From the NCBI GenBank assembly GCA_946886855.1, contig CAMPJJ010000042.1:1-43885 (forward strand): a DNA stretch of 43,885 bases, given 5' to 3'. Position 1 is the first letter of the stretch; each line of letters begins with the position of its first letter. Source of the stretch: an uncultured Roseateles sp. (GTDB lineage: Bacteria; Pseudomonadota; Gammaproteobacteria; Burkholderiales; Burkholderiaceae). Below, one piece after another: positions 25,962 to 36,032 of this stretch. The translations under genes were made by a program, and so were the position numbers. The notes below the pieces were generated by a model, which made no database searches, had not been told where the DNA came from, and worked only from the letters and a program-made list of their open reading frames with translations.

Positions 25962-28900
25962 GCGAAGTCCGGAGAGCGAACGACCTCCCCCGATCGTCTG
26001 CGGCCTCGCCGGAGCCCCCGCCGGACCGCTCTACCGATCCGGGAGCCGATCGCTCCCCGGAAATTGCGGAAGAACTTGCGTTGCTCGACCCGGCGCTCGG
26101 CACGATCGAGCCGCCGGTGCGGTCCGTGCTGTTCGGTCAGGCGCGCTTCGAGCAGCACGGGCGCAGCCTCGCGCAGGCGCAGGCGGTGCAAGGCACGGCC
26201 GGCGCCGGCCAGTTCTTCCCGCGGCTCGACGACAACGTCGCGATGCTGCAGCAGACGCGGCGCCTGATCGAAAAGCGTCATCGCGACTTCCGCCACCTCG
26301 GCGCCGCCGGCAAATGGCTGCTGGACAACGCCGCACTGATCGACGAGCAGACCCACCAGGTGCGTCGCGGCCTGCCGCGCGGCTTCTTCCGGCTGCTGCC
26401 GCGGCTGCGCGACGAACCGCTGGCCGGTCTGCCCCGCATCTACGGCGTCGCCTGGGCCTGGGTCGCGCACACCGACGGCGGCTTCGACACCGAGCTGCTG
26501 AAAGCCTACCTGCGGGCCTACCAGGAAGAGCGCGCGCTGTCGATGGCCGAGCTGTGGGCGCTGCCGACGACGCTGCGCGTGGTGCTGGTCGAGAACCTGC
26601 GCCGGCTGGCGGAGCGCTTCGCGACGCTGCAGGCCGCGCGCGACGTGGTCCACCACTGGTTCGACGGTCATCCGACGCAGACCGGCATCGAGGCGATCAC
26701 GCGGCTCGAGCCGCGCATGAAGGAACGCGGCGTCGTCGAGGCCTTCTGGCTGCAGCTCGACCATCGCCTCGAGGAATTGCCCCAGCCGCTGATGGGTGAG
26801 CTGGCCGCCTGGCTCAGCACGCGACAGGCCGCGCCCGCGCAGGCGCTCGCGCGACAGCAGGACGAATCGATCCGGGACCTGCAGAGCATCCGCAACGCCA
26901 TCACCGCGCTGCGGCACATCGACCAGACCGACTGGCGTCGGCTGATCCAGGCCGTCAGTCCGGTGATGCAGACGCTGGGGCAGTCGCCGGTCTTCGCCGC
27001 CGAAGCCGCGGACACGCAGGACATGACGCTGCACGAGATCGAGGAGCTCGCGCGCAAATGCGACAAGAGCGAGCTCGACATCGCCCGCCAGCTGCTGGAA
27101 CTGACACAACGCGCCGGCCCGCCGGAGGACGGCGAGCCCGACCGCCGCAGCGCGCCGGTCTACTGGTGGCGCGGCGCCGGCCGGCCGACGCTGCTGGCCG
27201 CGCTGGGCCTGCGCGAGCGCCGCTGGCCGCCGCACGACACCGCGCCCGGCCAGCGCTGGGCGGCGGTCGCCTACCTGGGCAGTCTGGCGCTGCTGGGGCT
27301 GCTCGGGCTGTACTGGCTGATGAGCCAGGCCCGCCCCGGCGCGGCGACCTGGCTGCTGTGGACCACCGCGGTGCTCGCCGCCGGACCGATCAGCGAGGCC
27401 GTGGTCGCGTTGATGAACCGCTGGATCAGCGAACTCGCGCGCCCCGCGCGGCTGCCGCGCCTGGACTTCTCCGCCGGCCTGCCCGACGCGGAGCGCACGC
27501 TGGTCGTGATGCCGGTGCTGCTGCCCAATGAAGACGCCATCGCGCCGCTCATCGCGCAGTTGGAGCAGCACCACCTCGCCAACCCGGAACGCCTGGTGCA
27601 GTTCGCGCTGCTGAGCGATCACGCCGATGCCTACGAGGAACACCAGCCCGGCGACACGATGATCGTCGTCACCGCCGCGGACGCGATCTCGGCGCTCAAC
27701 GAGCGCCACGGGCCGCTGGCCGACGGCCAGCCGCGCTTCCTGCTGCTGCATCGCCAGCGCGAATGGTCCTCGACCGAGCGCCGCTGGATCGGCTGGGAAC
27801 GCAAGCGCGGCAAGATCGAGCTGCTGCTGCGCCTGCTGGCGTCGCCCGCCGGCACCTCGCCCTTCGTCGACTTCGGTCCCCTGTCGCAGCCCGCGCCCGG
27901 CGTGCGCCACCTGATCACGCTGGACGCGGACACCGACATGCCGCCGGGCCGCCTGCGCGCGCTGGTCGGCACGGCCGCGCATCCGATGAACCGCCCCCGC
28001 GTCGACGTCCAGCGGCGCCGCGTCGCCGAGGGCTACGCCATCCTGCAACCGCGCGTGCTCGCGCCCATGCCCGACGACAAGGAGAGCACCCCGTACCACC
28101 GCCTGTTCGTCGGCCAGTTCGGCATCGATCCGTACAGCGCGGTCAGCTCGGAGATCTTCCAGGACCTGTTCGGCGAAGGCAGCTTCACGGGCAAGGGCCT
28201 GCTGGACGTGCGCGCCTGCCATGCGGTGCTGGACGCACGCCTCCCCGAGGGTCAGGTATTGAGCCACGACCTGCTGGAAGGCAGCATCGCGCGTTGCGCC
28301 GGCGTTTCCGACATCACGCTGGTCGAGGACTCGCCGATGCACGCGGACGTCGCGCATGCGCGGCTGCATCGCTGGACGCGCGGGGACTGGCAGCTGCTGC
28401 CCTTCATCGCGCGCGCGGGCCGCTACGGCATCGCGCCGATCAACCGCTGGAAACTGATCGACAACCTGCGCCGCTCGCTGGTGGCGCCGATGTCGCTGGG
28501 CCTGATGCTCCTGGTGCTGGGCACCGAGGTGCTGCCCTTCGGGCTGACGCTGGCGATCGTCGCCGGCGCCTTCGCGATCGGGCCGCTGGTCGGCGCGCTG
28601 GCCGGCCTGGTGCCCAGCCGCGACGGGCTGGCGCGGCGCCACTTCTACCGCGAGACCGCGCTCGACCTGCGCCGCGCGCTGGGCCTGGCGGCCTGGCATG
28701 TCGCGCTGTTGCTGCACCTGTCGCTGCTGTACCTCGACGCGATCGGTCGCGCCCTGTGGCGGCAGACCGTGTCGGGCCGCCGCATGCTCGAATGGACCAC
28801 CGCGGCCGCCGCCCAGGCCGCGGCCAAGCGGGACCTGTCCGCGCTCGTCCGCCAGCACCTGCGCGTGCCGGTCGCGGCCGCGATCATCGGCGGCCTGCTG

Positions 28901-31900
28901 GCGGCGGCCGCCTTGTCCGGGGCACCGGTCGACGCCACGGTGGCGGTCGTCCTGCTGATCGTGTGGGCGCTCTCGCCGCTGTGGATCTGGTGGACCAGCG
29001 CGCCGCGGGCGCCGCTGCTGCACCGCGAGGCCGAGCTCGACCCGCAGGGCCGCGACTACCTCTGGCAGCTCGCGCGCGACACCTGGCGCTTCTACGACAC
29101 CCACGTCGGCGCCGCCGACAACCACCTGCCGCCGGACAACGTGCAGCTGACGCCGCACCTGCTGGTCGCGCACCGCACCTCGCCGACCAACATCGGCCTG
29201 TACCTGCTGACCGTCGCCTGCGCCCGCGAGATGGGCTTCATCGGCGTCGTGAGCATGACGGAGCGGCTGTCGGCGACCCTGGCCACGCTCGAGCGCCTGC
29301 CGCGCTGGCACGGCCATTTCTACAACTGGTACGACACCGAGTCGCTGGCCGTGCTGGCGCCGGGGTACGTGTCGGCGGTCGACAGCGGCAACTGCTCGGC
29401 GCATCTGCTGACGGTGGCGCGGGCCTGCGAGTTGGCCGCCGAGATGTCGCCGGACCAGCTCGCCATCGCGCCGCGCGACGCCTTGACGAAGACGCTGCGC
29501 CGGCTGCGCGTGATGCAGCCGCCGCTGGCCAATGACGGCTTGCTGAGCGCAGGCGCCGCGCTGGTGGCGTCCCTGATCGATCCCGAGAACGCCGGCGCCG
29601 GCGCTGAAGAGCAGCAGGCCGTGCTGCGCGTCCAGGTGGCCGCCGCGCGCGCGGAACTCGACGGCCTGGCCACCGCGGAGCACTACGAAGCGACCACGGC
29701 GCATTGGCTGCTGCGCGACCTGATCGCGCAGCTGGAATCGTTCTGGCGCGACCACGGCGCGGGCTTCGCCGAGGCCCGCCTGCGGCTGCGCGAGCTCGCG
29801 CAACGCGCGCGCCGGCTCGGCCTGGAGGCGGACTACCGCCCGCTGTTCGACCCCGAACGGCGCCTGCTGCGCATCGGCTGGCGCGGCGACGCCCAGCAGC
29901 TCGACGACAACCACTACGACCTGCTCGCCAGCGAGGCGCGCCTCACCAGCCTGATCGCGATCGCCAAGGGCGACCTCCCGCCCGAGCACTGGCGCGCCCT
30001 GGGCCGGCCGTTCTTCTCGCGCGACGGCGCCGGCGATTCGCTCGGCCTGAAGTCGTGGACCGGCTCGATGTTCGAGTACCTCATGCCCTCGCTGGTGCTG
30101 CGCGAGCCGGCCAACAGCGCCTTGGGCCGTGCCATCCGCACGGCGGTGGCCGAGCAGCGTTTCGAGGCCCACGGCAAGGGCACGCCGTGGGGCATCTCCG
30201 AATCGGCCATCGCCGGGCAGGACCACACCCTCGCCTACCAGTACGGACCGCAGGGCGTGCAGACGCTGGCGCTGGCGCGGCTGGCCGTCGACGAACGCGT
30301 GCTGGCCCCCTATGCGACGGTGATGGCCGCGATCGTGGCGCCGGTGCGGGTCGTGGCCAACCTGCAGGAGTTCGAGCGGCTCGGCGCGCGCGGCGCGTTC
30401 GGCTTCATCGAAGCGGTCGACTACACGCCGCAGCGGCAGACCGCCGGCGCGGGCTTCACGCTCGTGCAGACCTACATGGCGCACCACCAGGCGATGGGCT
30501 TCGTGGCGCTGACCAACCTGCTGGCCGACGACGCGCCGCGCCGCTGGCTGATGAGCGATCCGCACGTCAAGGCCGTCGCCACGCTGCTGCACGAGCGCGC
30601 GCCGCGCGAGGTGGCCCCGCTGTCCACCGGGATCACCGATCCGACACCGCGCGCGCGCCAGGTCCGCAAGACGCGGATGGTGCGCGAGAGCGCGCCGCTG
30701 GAGGAAACGCTGCCGCTGACGCACATGCTGACCAACGGGCGCTACTCGGTGGTGTTGCGCAGCCACGGCGGCGGCTACAGCAACTGGGACGGCGTGGCGG
30801 TGACGCGCTGGCGCGACGACCTGCTGCGCGACCAGCACGGCAGCTTCACGATGCTGCGCCGTGCCGGCGAGGAGGACTGGTTCAGCAACACCGCCCGGCC
30901 GGCGCCCGATCCGCGCGCCCGCTACGAGACCCGCATGCAGGCCGAGCGCGTGCTCTTCGAAGCCGCGTGGCCCGATCTGCAGAGCAGCACCACGGTGTGG
31001 GTGAGCCCGGAGGACGACTGCGAGCTGCGTCAGGTCGAGCTCATCAACCGCGGCGCGAAGCCGCTGGTGCTGGACCTGGTGTCCTCTTTCGAGGCCACGC
31101 TGGCGCCGCAACGCGGCGACGAGGCGCATCCGGCCTTCTCCAACCTGTTCATCCAGGCCCGGTGGGATGAGGCGGAACATGCGCTGCATCTGCGGCGCCG
31201 GCCGCGACTCTTCGACGAGGCCGCGATGCGCGCGGTGTTCTTCCTGGCCGGCGTCGACGGCGGCTCGGCGTCCTCCGGCAAGGCGGCGCGTCGAGACGGC
31301 GCGCGCGGGACCGATGGACAAGGCGCTCCCGGCGCCAACAGCGCCGAGGGCGACCTCCGCGCCGAGGACTACACGGTGCGCGAAGTGCTGCCGATCGCCG
31401 ATCGCGGGCGCTGGCTGGGCCGCTACGGCAGCTCGACGCGTCCGGTCGGTGACGCGCGGCCGGAGTTCGTCGATGACGAGGCCGACGTGACCGCCGCGGG
31501 CGAGCCGGGTCGCCTGCTCGACACCGGACTGGATCCGATCGCCGGCTTGCGGGTGGGACTGGACCTGGCGCCGGGCGCGACCGTGCGGCTGACCTTCTGC
31601 ACGGCGGCTTCGCGCGACGGCGACCTGCTGCGCGCGCTGGTCGACAAGTACCGCCAGGCGGCGCACGTGGAGCGGTCCGCGTCGATGTCGCACACGATGG
31701 GCGGCATCCGGCTGCGCGAACTGCAGTTCGACACCGCGACCTGGGGCGCGCTGCTGCAGCTCAACACGCTGGTCACCGGCCAGGCGGTGCGCGAGCCCGC
31801 GCACGTCCGCGCGCCGCAGGGCCGCTGCGACCGCCGCGCGCTGTACCGCTTCGGCATCTCCGGCGACCGGCCCATCCTGATGGTCACGGTCACCGGCGAG

Positions 31901-34831
31901 GAAGGCATCGACCTGATCCGCGCGCTGAAGAAGGCGCTGCGCATGTGGACCACGCATGCGGTGGGCATCGACCTGGTCGTGCTCAACGAGGAGCCCTCCT
32001 CCTACAACGCGCCGGTGCAGCAGGCGCTTCAAGCCCTGCAGGCGCGCCTGCAGGGCCAGGCGCAGGGTCGGCCGGGACACCTGTGCTCGGCGCTGCACGT
32101 GCTGCGCGAGAGCGATCTGCAACCCGACGAACGCTTCACCTTGCAGACGCTGACGCGGCTGCGCCTGCAGGCCGACGGCCGCCCGCTCTCGCAGCAGCTC
32201 GAACGCTGGATCGAGGACACGGCGCCGACCCTCAACGCCGAGCGGCTCCCTGTGGCGCATGCGCTGGCCGAGCGTCCGCGTCCGGAAGCCACGCCGCGTC
32301 CGCCGGAGGGCCGCTTCGACCCGGACCACGGCGGTTTCTCCTTCGAGGTCTCGCCGGACCGGCATCCGTCCAAGCCCTGGGTCAACGTGCTCGCGAACCG
32401 CGACTTCGGCTGCCAGGTCACCGAGATCGCCGCGGGCTACACCTGGGCCGGCAACAGCCGGATGCACCAGGTCACGCCGTGGTCCAACGATCCGCTGATC
32501 GATCCGCCAGGCGAGTGGCTGCTGCTGCACGACCTGGACAACGACCGCGTGTGGCCGCTGGGCCGGCAGCTGCGCCGCGAAGCACCGCTCTCGATCGAGC
32601 ACGGCATCGGCTACTCGCGCAGCCGGCAGCGGCTGGACGACCTGCAGGTCGAGTTGTGCTGGTGCGTGGACCGCGACGCCTCGGTGAAGCAGGTGCAGGT
32701 GCGCATCGACTCCGGCGCCCGATCGCGCCGGCGCCTGCGGCTCGTGGCGCTGGCCGAGTGGCAGCTCGGCAGCGCGCGCAGCGAGCGCCTGTCGGTGACG
32801 ACGCACAACGACTGGCTGACGGTCGGTGAACTCGGCGCCGGACTGCCGCAGCCGGAACGCGCGCTCGCGTTGCAAGCGACGCAGCTCGACCACCTCGGTG
32901 GATTCGGCGACGCGACAGCGGTGCTGTGCATCCGCCCGCGGCAACCGGGGGACATCGGGGGTCCGGCGCGCAGCGGCGCCGAGGCTGGCGCGCTGCGCGT
33001 GCGGCTCGACCAGCAGGACTGGACCTGCGACCGGCGCGAGTTCTTCGACAGCGCCGGCCGCATGGTGCTGCCGGAGGCGCTGGGCCGCCGCGTGGGCGGC
33101 GGTCTCGACGCCTGCGCCGCCTTGTCCGCGCGCCTGGAACTCGATGCCTCGGAGCCGGCGGAACTGACGGTCCTGTTGGGCCATGCGCCGTCCCCCGATG
33201 CCGCGCACGCGCTGATGGAGTCGGCCTGGAAGGTGGATCCGGTCACGCGGCTGGCGCAGCAGCGTGAGCAATGGCCGGCGCTGCTCGGCGGCCTGCAGGT
33301 GTCGACGCCGGACCCCCGCTTCGACGCCCTGACCAACCACTGGCTGCCGTACCAGACGCTGGTCTGCCGCATGTGGGCGCGCGCCGGCTTCTACCAGGCG
33401 GGCGGCGCCTTCGGCTACCGCGACCAGCTGCAGGACGCGATGGCGCTGACGGACGTCGCGCCGCAGTTGCTGGCCGACCAGATCCGGCGCAGCGCGGCGC
33501 GCCAGTTCCCCGAAGGCGACGTGCAGCACTGGTGGCACGAACCGGGCGGCGCGGGCGTGCGGACGCATTTCTCGGACGACCGCCTCTGGCTGCCGTACGC
33601 GCTCGCGCATTACCTGGCCCGGACCGGCGACCTGACGCTGCTGGAGGACGCGGTCCCCTTCCTCAACGGGCAGCAGGTGCCCGAAGGCGCCGAGGACATC
33701 TACGAGAGCCCGCGCACCGACGGTCCGATGGCCTCGGTCTACGAGCACGCGGCCCGCGCGATCGACCGCAGCCTGGGCAGCGGGCCGCACGGCCTGCCGC
33801 TGTTCGGCACCGGCGACTGGAACGACGGCATGAACCGCGTCGGCCACGAGGGCAAGGGCGAATCGGTGTGGATGGCCTGGTTCCTGGCGCAGGTGATCGA
33901 GGACTTCGCTCCGGTCGCCACCGCGCGCGGCGAGCATGAGCGCGTGCAGCGCTGGAAGGCGGCGCGCGACGGCTGGGTGGCGGCTCTGGACGGTCCCGGC
34001 TGGGACGGCCAGTGGTACCGGCGCGGCTTCTTCGACGACGGCTCGCCGCTGGGCTCGTCCGAGAACGCGGAGTGCAAGATCGACCTGATCGCGCAGAGCT
34101 GGGCGGTGCTGACCGCCGCGGCCGACCCGGCGCACGCGCGCCAGGCGATGGCCAGCGCCTGCGCGCACCTGCTCGATCCGGTGGCGAAACTGGCGCGGCT
34201 GCTGCATCCGCCGCTGGCGACGGCGCAACCGAGCGCGGGCTACATCCAGTCCTACGCGCCCGGCGTGCGCGAGAACGGCGGCCAGTACAACCACGCCGCG
34301 GTCTGGGCGCTGATGGCGCTGGCGCGGCTGGGGCAGCGCGACACGATGTGGCAGGTCTACACCGGACTGAGCCCGGCGCATCGCTGGGCCGATCCGCGGC
34401 TGGGGCCGATCTATGCGATCGAGCCCTACGTGATGGCCGGCGACATCTATTCGCACGCGCCCTGGGTCGGGCGCGGTGGATGGAGCTGGTACAGCGGCTC
34501 GGCCGGCTGGCTGCTGAGGGCGTCGCTGGAGTCGATCTGCGGCGTCGTCGTCGAGCAGGGCCGCCTGCGCGTCACGGCCTGCCTGCCGGTGCACTGGGAC
34601 CAGGCCGAGGTGCGCATCCGGCACCAGGACCGCTGGCTGCGCGTGATCGTCTGCGCCAACGAGACGGCCTGCCGCGCCGCGCAGACGCGCGAACCCGGCG
34701 CCCGGCGAGAGAACGCGGGCGAATCGATCGAGCTGTCCTCGCTGTCGCCGGATCAGGCGCTGGTGGTCGTCAGCATGCCGGAGACGGTGCGGCTGCCGGA
34801 AGCGCCGGAGCTGCGAACGACAGGACGTTGA
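25958..34831 (+). CDS. ndvB: cyclic beta-1,2-glucan synthase (GT84 + GH94)
   Basis: This 2957-residue inner-membrane enzyme makes cyclic beta-1,2-glucans, the osmoregulated periplasmic glucans that matter in osmotic adaptation and host interaction. The domains in order are: a cytosolic N-terminal region (1-420); two membrane helices (about 430-485); a family-84 glycosyltransferase domain with LITLDADTDMP (Asp656-Asp660), EIFQDLFGEGSFTGKGLLDV and RLHRWTRGDWQLLPF; further membrane helices (about 845-1010); a glycoamylase-like domain; and a C-terminal GH94 glucan phosphorylase-like domain with FGTGDWNDGMN (about 2617-2626). Rhizobium NdvB has about 2830 residues, so this is a full-length member. 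ATG 25958 overlaps the miniprotein stop; AGCGA-type spacing gives no strong own ribosome site. A 3020-codon antisense ORF is a composition shadow. Confidence 0.93.
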   Translation: MSEVRRANDLPRSSAASPEPPPDRSTDPGADRSPEIAEELALLDPALGTIEPPVRSVLFGQARFEQHGRSLAQAQAVQGTAGAGQFFPRLDDNVAMLQQTRRLIEKRHRDFRHLGAAGKWLLDNAALIDEQTHQVRRGLPRGFFRLLPRLRDEPLAGLPRIYGVAWAWVAHTDGGFDTELLKAYLRAYQEERALSMAELWALPTTLRVVLVENLRRLAERFATLQAARDVVHHWFDGHPTQTGIEAITRLEPRMKERGVVEAFWLQLDHRLEELPQPLMGELAAWLSTRQAAPAQALARQQDESIRDLQSIRNAITALRHIDQTDWRRLIQAVSPVMQTLGQSPVFAAEAADTQDMTLHEIEELARKCDKSELDIARQLLELTQRAGPPEDGEPDRRSAPVYWWRGAGRPTLLAALGLRERRWPPHDTAPGQRWAAVAYLGSLALLGLLGLYWLMSQARPGAATWLLWTTAVLAAGPISEAVVALMNRWISELARPARLPRLDFSAGLPDAERTLVVMPVLLPNEDAIAPLIAQLEQHHLANPERLVQFALLSDHADAYEEHQPGDTMIVVTAADAISALNERHGPLADGQPRFLLLHRQREWSSTERRWIGWERKRGKIELLLRLLASPAGTSPFVDFGPLSQPAPGVRHLITLDADTDMPPGRLRALVGTAAHPMNRPRVDVQRRRVAEGYAILQPRVLAPMPDDKESTPYHRLFVGQFGIDPYSAVSSEIFQDLFGEGSFTGKGLLDVRACHAVLDARLPEGQVLSHDLLEGSIARCAGVSDITLVEDSPMHADVAHARLHRWTRGDWQLLPFIARAGRYGIAPINRWKLIDNLRRSLVAPMSLGLMLLVLGTEVLPFGLTLAIVAGAFAIGPLVGALAGLVPSRDGLARRHFYRETALDLRRALGLAAWHVALLLHLSLLYLDAIGRALWRQTVSGRRMLEWTTAAAAQAAAKRDLSALVRQHLRVPVAAAIIGGLLAAAALSGAPVDATVAVVLLIVWALSPLWIWWTSAPRAPLLHREAELDPQGRDYLWQLARDTWRFYDTHVGAADNHLPPDNVQLTPHLLVAHRTSPTNIGLYLLTVACAREMGFIGVVSMTERLSATLATLERLPRWHGHFYNWYDTESLAVLAPGYVSAVDSGNCSAHLLTVARACELAAEMSPDQLAIAPRDALTKTLRRLRVMQPPLANDGLLSAGAALVASLIDPENAGAGAEEQQAVLRVQVAAARAELDGLATAEHYEATTAHWLLRDLIAQLESFWRDHGAGFAEARLRLRELAQRARRLGLEADYRPLFDPERRLLRIGWRGDAQQLDDNHYDLLASEARLTSLIAIAKGDLPPEHWRALGRPFFSRDGAGDSLGLKSWTGSMFEYLMPSLVLREPANSALGRAIRTAVAEQRFEAHGKGTPWGISESAIAGQDHTLAYQYGPQGVQTLALARLAVDERVLAPYATVMAAIVAPVRVVANLQEFERLGARGAFGFIEAVDYTPQRQTAGAGFTLVQTYMAHHQAMGFVALTNLLADDAPRRWLMSDPHVKAVATLLHERAPREVAPLSTGITDPTPRARQVRKTRMVRESAPLEETLPLTHMLTNGRYSVVLRSHGGGYSNWDGVAVTRWRDDLLRDQHGSFTMLRRAGEEDWFSNTARPAPDPRARYETRMQAERVLFEAAWPDLQSSTTVWVSPEDDCELRQVELINRGAKPLVLDLVSSFEATLAPQRGDEAHPAFSNLFIQARWDEAEHALHLRRRPRLFDEAAMRAVFFLAGVDGGSASSGKAARRDGARGTDGQGAPGANSAEGDLRAEDYTVREVLPIADRGRWLGRYGSSTRPVGDARPEFVDDEADVTAAGEPGRLLDTGLDPIAGLRVGLDLAPGATVRLTFCTAASRDGDLLRALVDKYRQAAHVERSASMSHTMGGIRLRELQFDTATWGALLQLNTLVTGQAVREPAHVRAPQGRCDRRALYRFGISGDRPILMVTVTGEEGIDLIRALKKALRMWTTHAVGIDLVVLNEEPSSYNAPVQQALQALQARLQGQAQGRPGHLCSALHVLRESDLQPDERFTLQTLTRLRLQADGRPLSQQLERWIEDTAPTLNAERLPVAHALAERPRPEATPRPPEGRFDPDHGGFSFEVSPDRHPSKPWVNVLANRDFGCQVTEIAAGYTWAGNSRMHQVTPWSNDPLIDPPGEWLLLHDLDNDRVWPLGRQLRREAPLSIEHGIGYSRSRQRLDDLQVELCWCVDRDASVKQVQVRIDSGARSRRRLRLVALAEWQLGSARSERLSVTTHNDWLTVGELGAGLPQPERALALQATQLDHLGGFGDATAVLCIRPRQPGDIGGPARSGAEAGALRVRLDQQDWTCDRREFFDSAGRMVLPEALGRRVGGGLDACAALSARLELDASEPAELTVLLGHAPSPDAAHALMESAWKVDPVTRLAQQREQWPALLGGLQVSTPDPRFDALTNHWLPYQTLVCRMWARAGFYQAGGAFGYRDQLQDAMALTDVAPQLLADQIRRSAARQFPEGDVQHWWHEPGGAGVRTHFSDDRLWLPYALAHYLARTGDLTLLEDAVPFLNGQQVPEGAEDIYESPRTDGPMASVYEHAARAIDRSLGSGPHGLPLFGTGDWNDGMNRVGHEGKGESVWMAWFLAQVIEDFAPVATARGEHERVQRWKAARDGWVAALDGPGWDGQWYRRGFFDDGSPLGSSENAECKIDLIAQSWAVLTAAADPAHARQAMASACAHLLDPVAKLARLLHPPLATAQPSAGYIQSYAPGVRENGGQYNHAAVWALMALARLGQRDTMWQVYTGLSPAHRWADPRLGPIYAIEPYVMAGDIYSHAPWVGRGGWSWYSGSAGWLLRASLESICGVVVEQGRLRVTACLPVHWDQAEVRIRHQDRWLRVIVCANETACRAAQTREPGARRENAGESIELSSLSPDQALVVVSMPETVRLPEAPELRTTGR

Positions 34832-34862
34832 GGCGCGGGGGTTCAGCTTTTCCACCGCCGCT

Positions 34863-34998
34863 GGCCCTCACCCCCACCCTCTCCCGCAGTGCGGGAGAGG
34901 GAGCCACCCCAGTGCTCCTGCCGCGAAGGGCCCGGTGCATGCTCACTCCCTCTCCCTCTCCCTTTCCCGCTTGCGGGGAGCGGGCGGGGGTGAGGGCC
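34863..34998. repeat. 136-bp palindromic intergenic repeat element with 13-bp terminal inverted repeats
   Basis: GGCCCTCACCCCC (34863-34875) and GGGGGTGAGGGCC (34986-34998) are perfect inverted ends. Inside lie a perfect 11-bp hairpin CCCTCTCCCGC-AGT-GCGGGAGAGGG (34877-34901) and, towards the right, a second imperfect CCCGC/GCGGG hairpin after CTCCCTCTCCC runs. The pattern resembles the CCCTCACCCC...CTCTCCCGC palindromic units scattered between genes in many proteobacteria. It lies 31 bp beyond ndvB and may also end its transcript. Confidence 0.75.
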
Positions 34999-35099
34999 TG
35001 CGGTCGTGGCAGTCAAAGAATGCTGGACACGGTTGTACCCCCGCCAGAGAGGGATTCCACTGACCGGAGCGCCTCGGGCGACGCGGCCAGAATGGCACG

Positions 35100-35678
35100 A
35101 TGTCCGTCGAACACCTCTCGCCGAACCTGCAGGACCGCTTCGTCGCGGACCTGCGGACCAACCCCAAGAACCGCGCGATCCTGGACCGTTGGGAGGCGCT
35201 CGCGCTGCCCGACGGCTGGCTGGTGGCGGGCTGCCTGTTCCAGACCGTCTGGAACCTGCGGGACGGCAGGCCGCCGACGGCTGACATCAAGGACTACGAC
35301 CTCTTCTACTTCGATCCTGACGACCTGAGCGCCGAGGCCGAGCGCCGCGTCCAGGCCCGCGCGGACGCGGTGCTGGGCGACCTCGGCATCACGATCGAAG
35401 CCGCGAACCAGGCGCGCGTGCACCTCTGGTACCAGGAGGACTTCGGTGAACCGTACCAGCCGCTGCACAGCTCGCGCGACGGCATCGAGCGCTTCCTCGT
35501 GCCGTCGACCTGCGTCGGTGTGCGTCCCGGCGAGGTCTATGCGCCGTATGGCCTGGAAGACCTGTACCGGGGGCGGCTGACGATGAATCCGTTGGTGCCG
35601 CATCGCCAGCTCTTCGAGCGGAAAGCGGCGTCGTACCAGCGGCGCTGGTCCTGGCTGTCGATCGAGTCGCCCGCGTAG
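35100..35678 (+). CDS. nucleotidyltransferase-like protein (DUF925/NTP_transf_6)
   Basis: The 192-residue product matches the small bacterial family once called DUF925. It has LPDGWLVAGCLFQTVWN (helix with Gly-Cys near residue 42), DIKDYDLFYFD (the paired acidic residues typical of nucleotidyltransferase folds, about residues 62-72), a mid segment with QARVHLWY, and PYGLEDLYRGRLTMNPL near the C-terminus. The physiological substrate is unknown for the family. It stands alone between a repeat element and a gene remnant. The ATG at 35100 lacks a clear ribosome site. Confidence 0.82.
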   Translation: MSVEHLSPNLQDRFVADLRTNPKNRAILDRWEALALPDGWLVAGCLFQTVWNLRDGRPPTADIKDYDLFYFDPDDLSAEAERRVQARADAVLGDLGITIEAANQARVHLWYQEDFGEPYQPLHSSRDGIERFLVPSTCVGVRPGEVYAPYGLEDLYRGRLTMNPLVPHRQLFERKAASYQRRWSWLSIESPA

Positions 35679-35690
35679 AGACCGCCCCGG

Positions 35691-35905
35691 TCATTGGGCC
35701 GGCCGGGGGGCTGCACCGGTTGGGCCAGTTGCGCCAGACGCCCGTGGATCGTCCTCGATGGCATCGCGCATCAGCGAGACCAGCATGCGCACGCCCGAGG
35801 AGGTCTCGCGCGGGCCCGCGTCCATCACGCAGACGGTGCCGACGACGGTCCCTTCGGCATCGCGGATCGACTCGATCGCGCGGTCCCGGGAGCTGGACCA
35901 GCCCC
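35691..35905 (-). pseudogene. remnant of a GAF-domain protein (C-terminal piece)
   Basis: On the minus strand a frame ending in TGA at 35691-35693 encodes RDRAIESIRDAEGTVVGTVC, then VMDAGPRETSSGVRMLVSL and LMRDAIEDDPRASG. The G-T-V-V-G-T-V-C-V-M-D run is the typical last strand pair of a GAF sensor domain. Upstream, beyond about 35905, the frame continues but no longer resembles GAF, and no start codon with a ribosome site is seen. I read it as the 3' end of a decayed gene. The rest of 35679-36032 holds nothing else that I can support. Confidence 0.45.
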
Positions 35906-36032
35906 CAGGACGAAGGACGGCAAAGCGGTGAGGCGGCGTGCAATTCCATGTCCGGAAACGGCGCGACCGGGGCCGGCCGCTTCCTTATCGTGGACGCCTC
36001 GACCACTTGGACGGCTACCGCGCCGCGCTCAC

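Noticed and set aside
25793..34855. 3020-codon open frame antisense to ndvB
   Set aside because: Its translation is low-complexity Arg/Gln/Val/Ala/His with no domain, and it mirrors ndvB codons. Length alone is expected in such GC-rich DNA.
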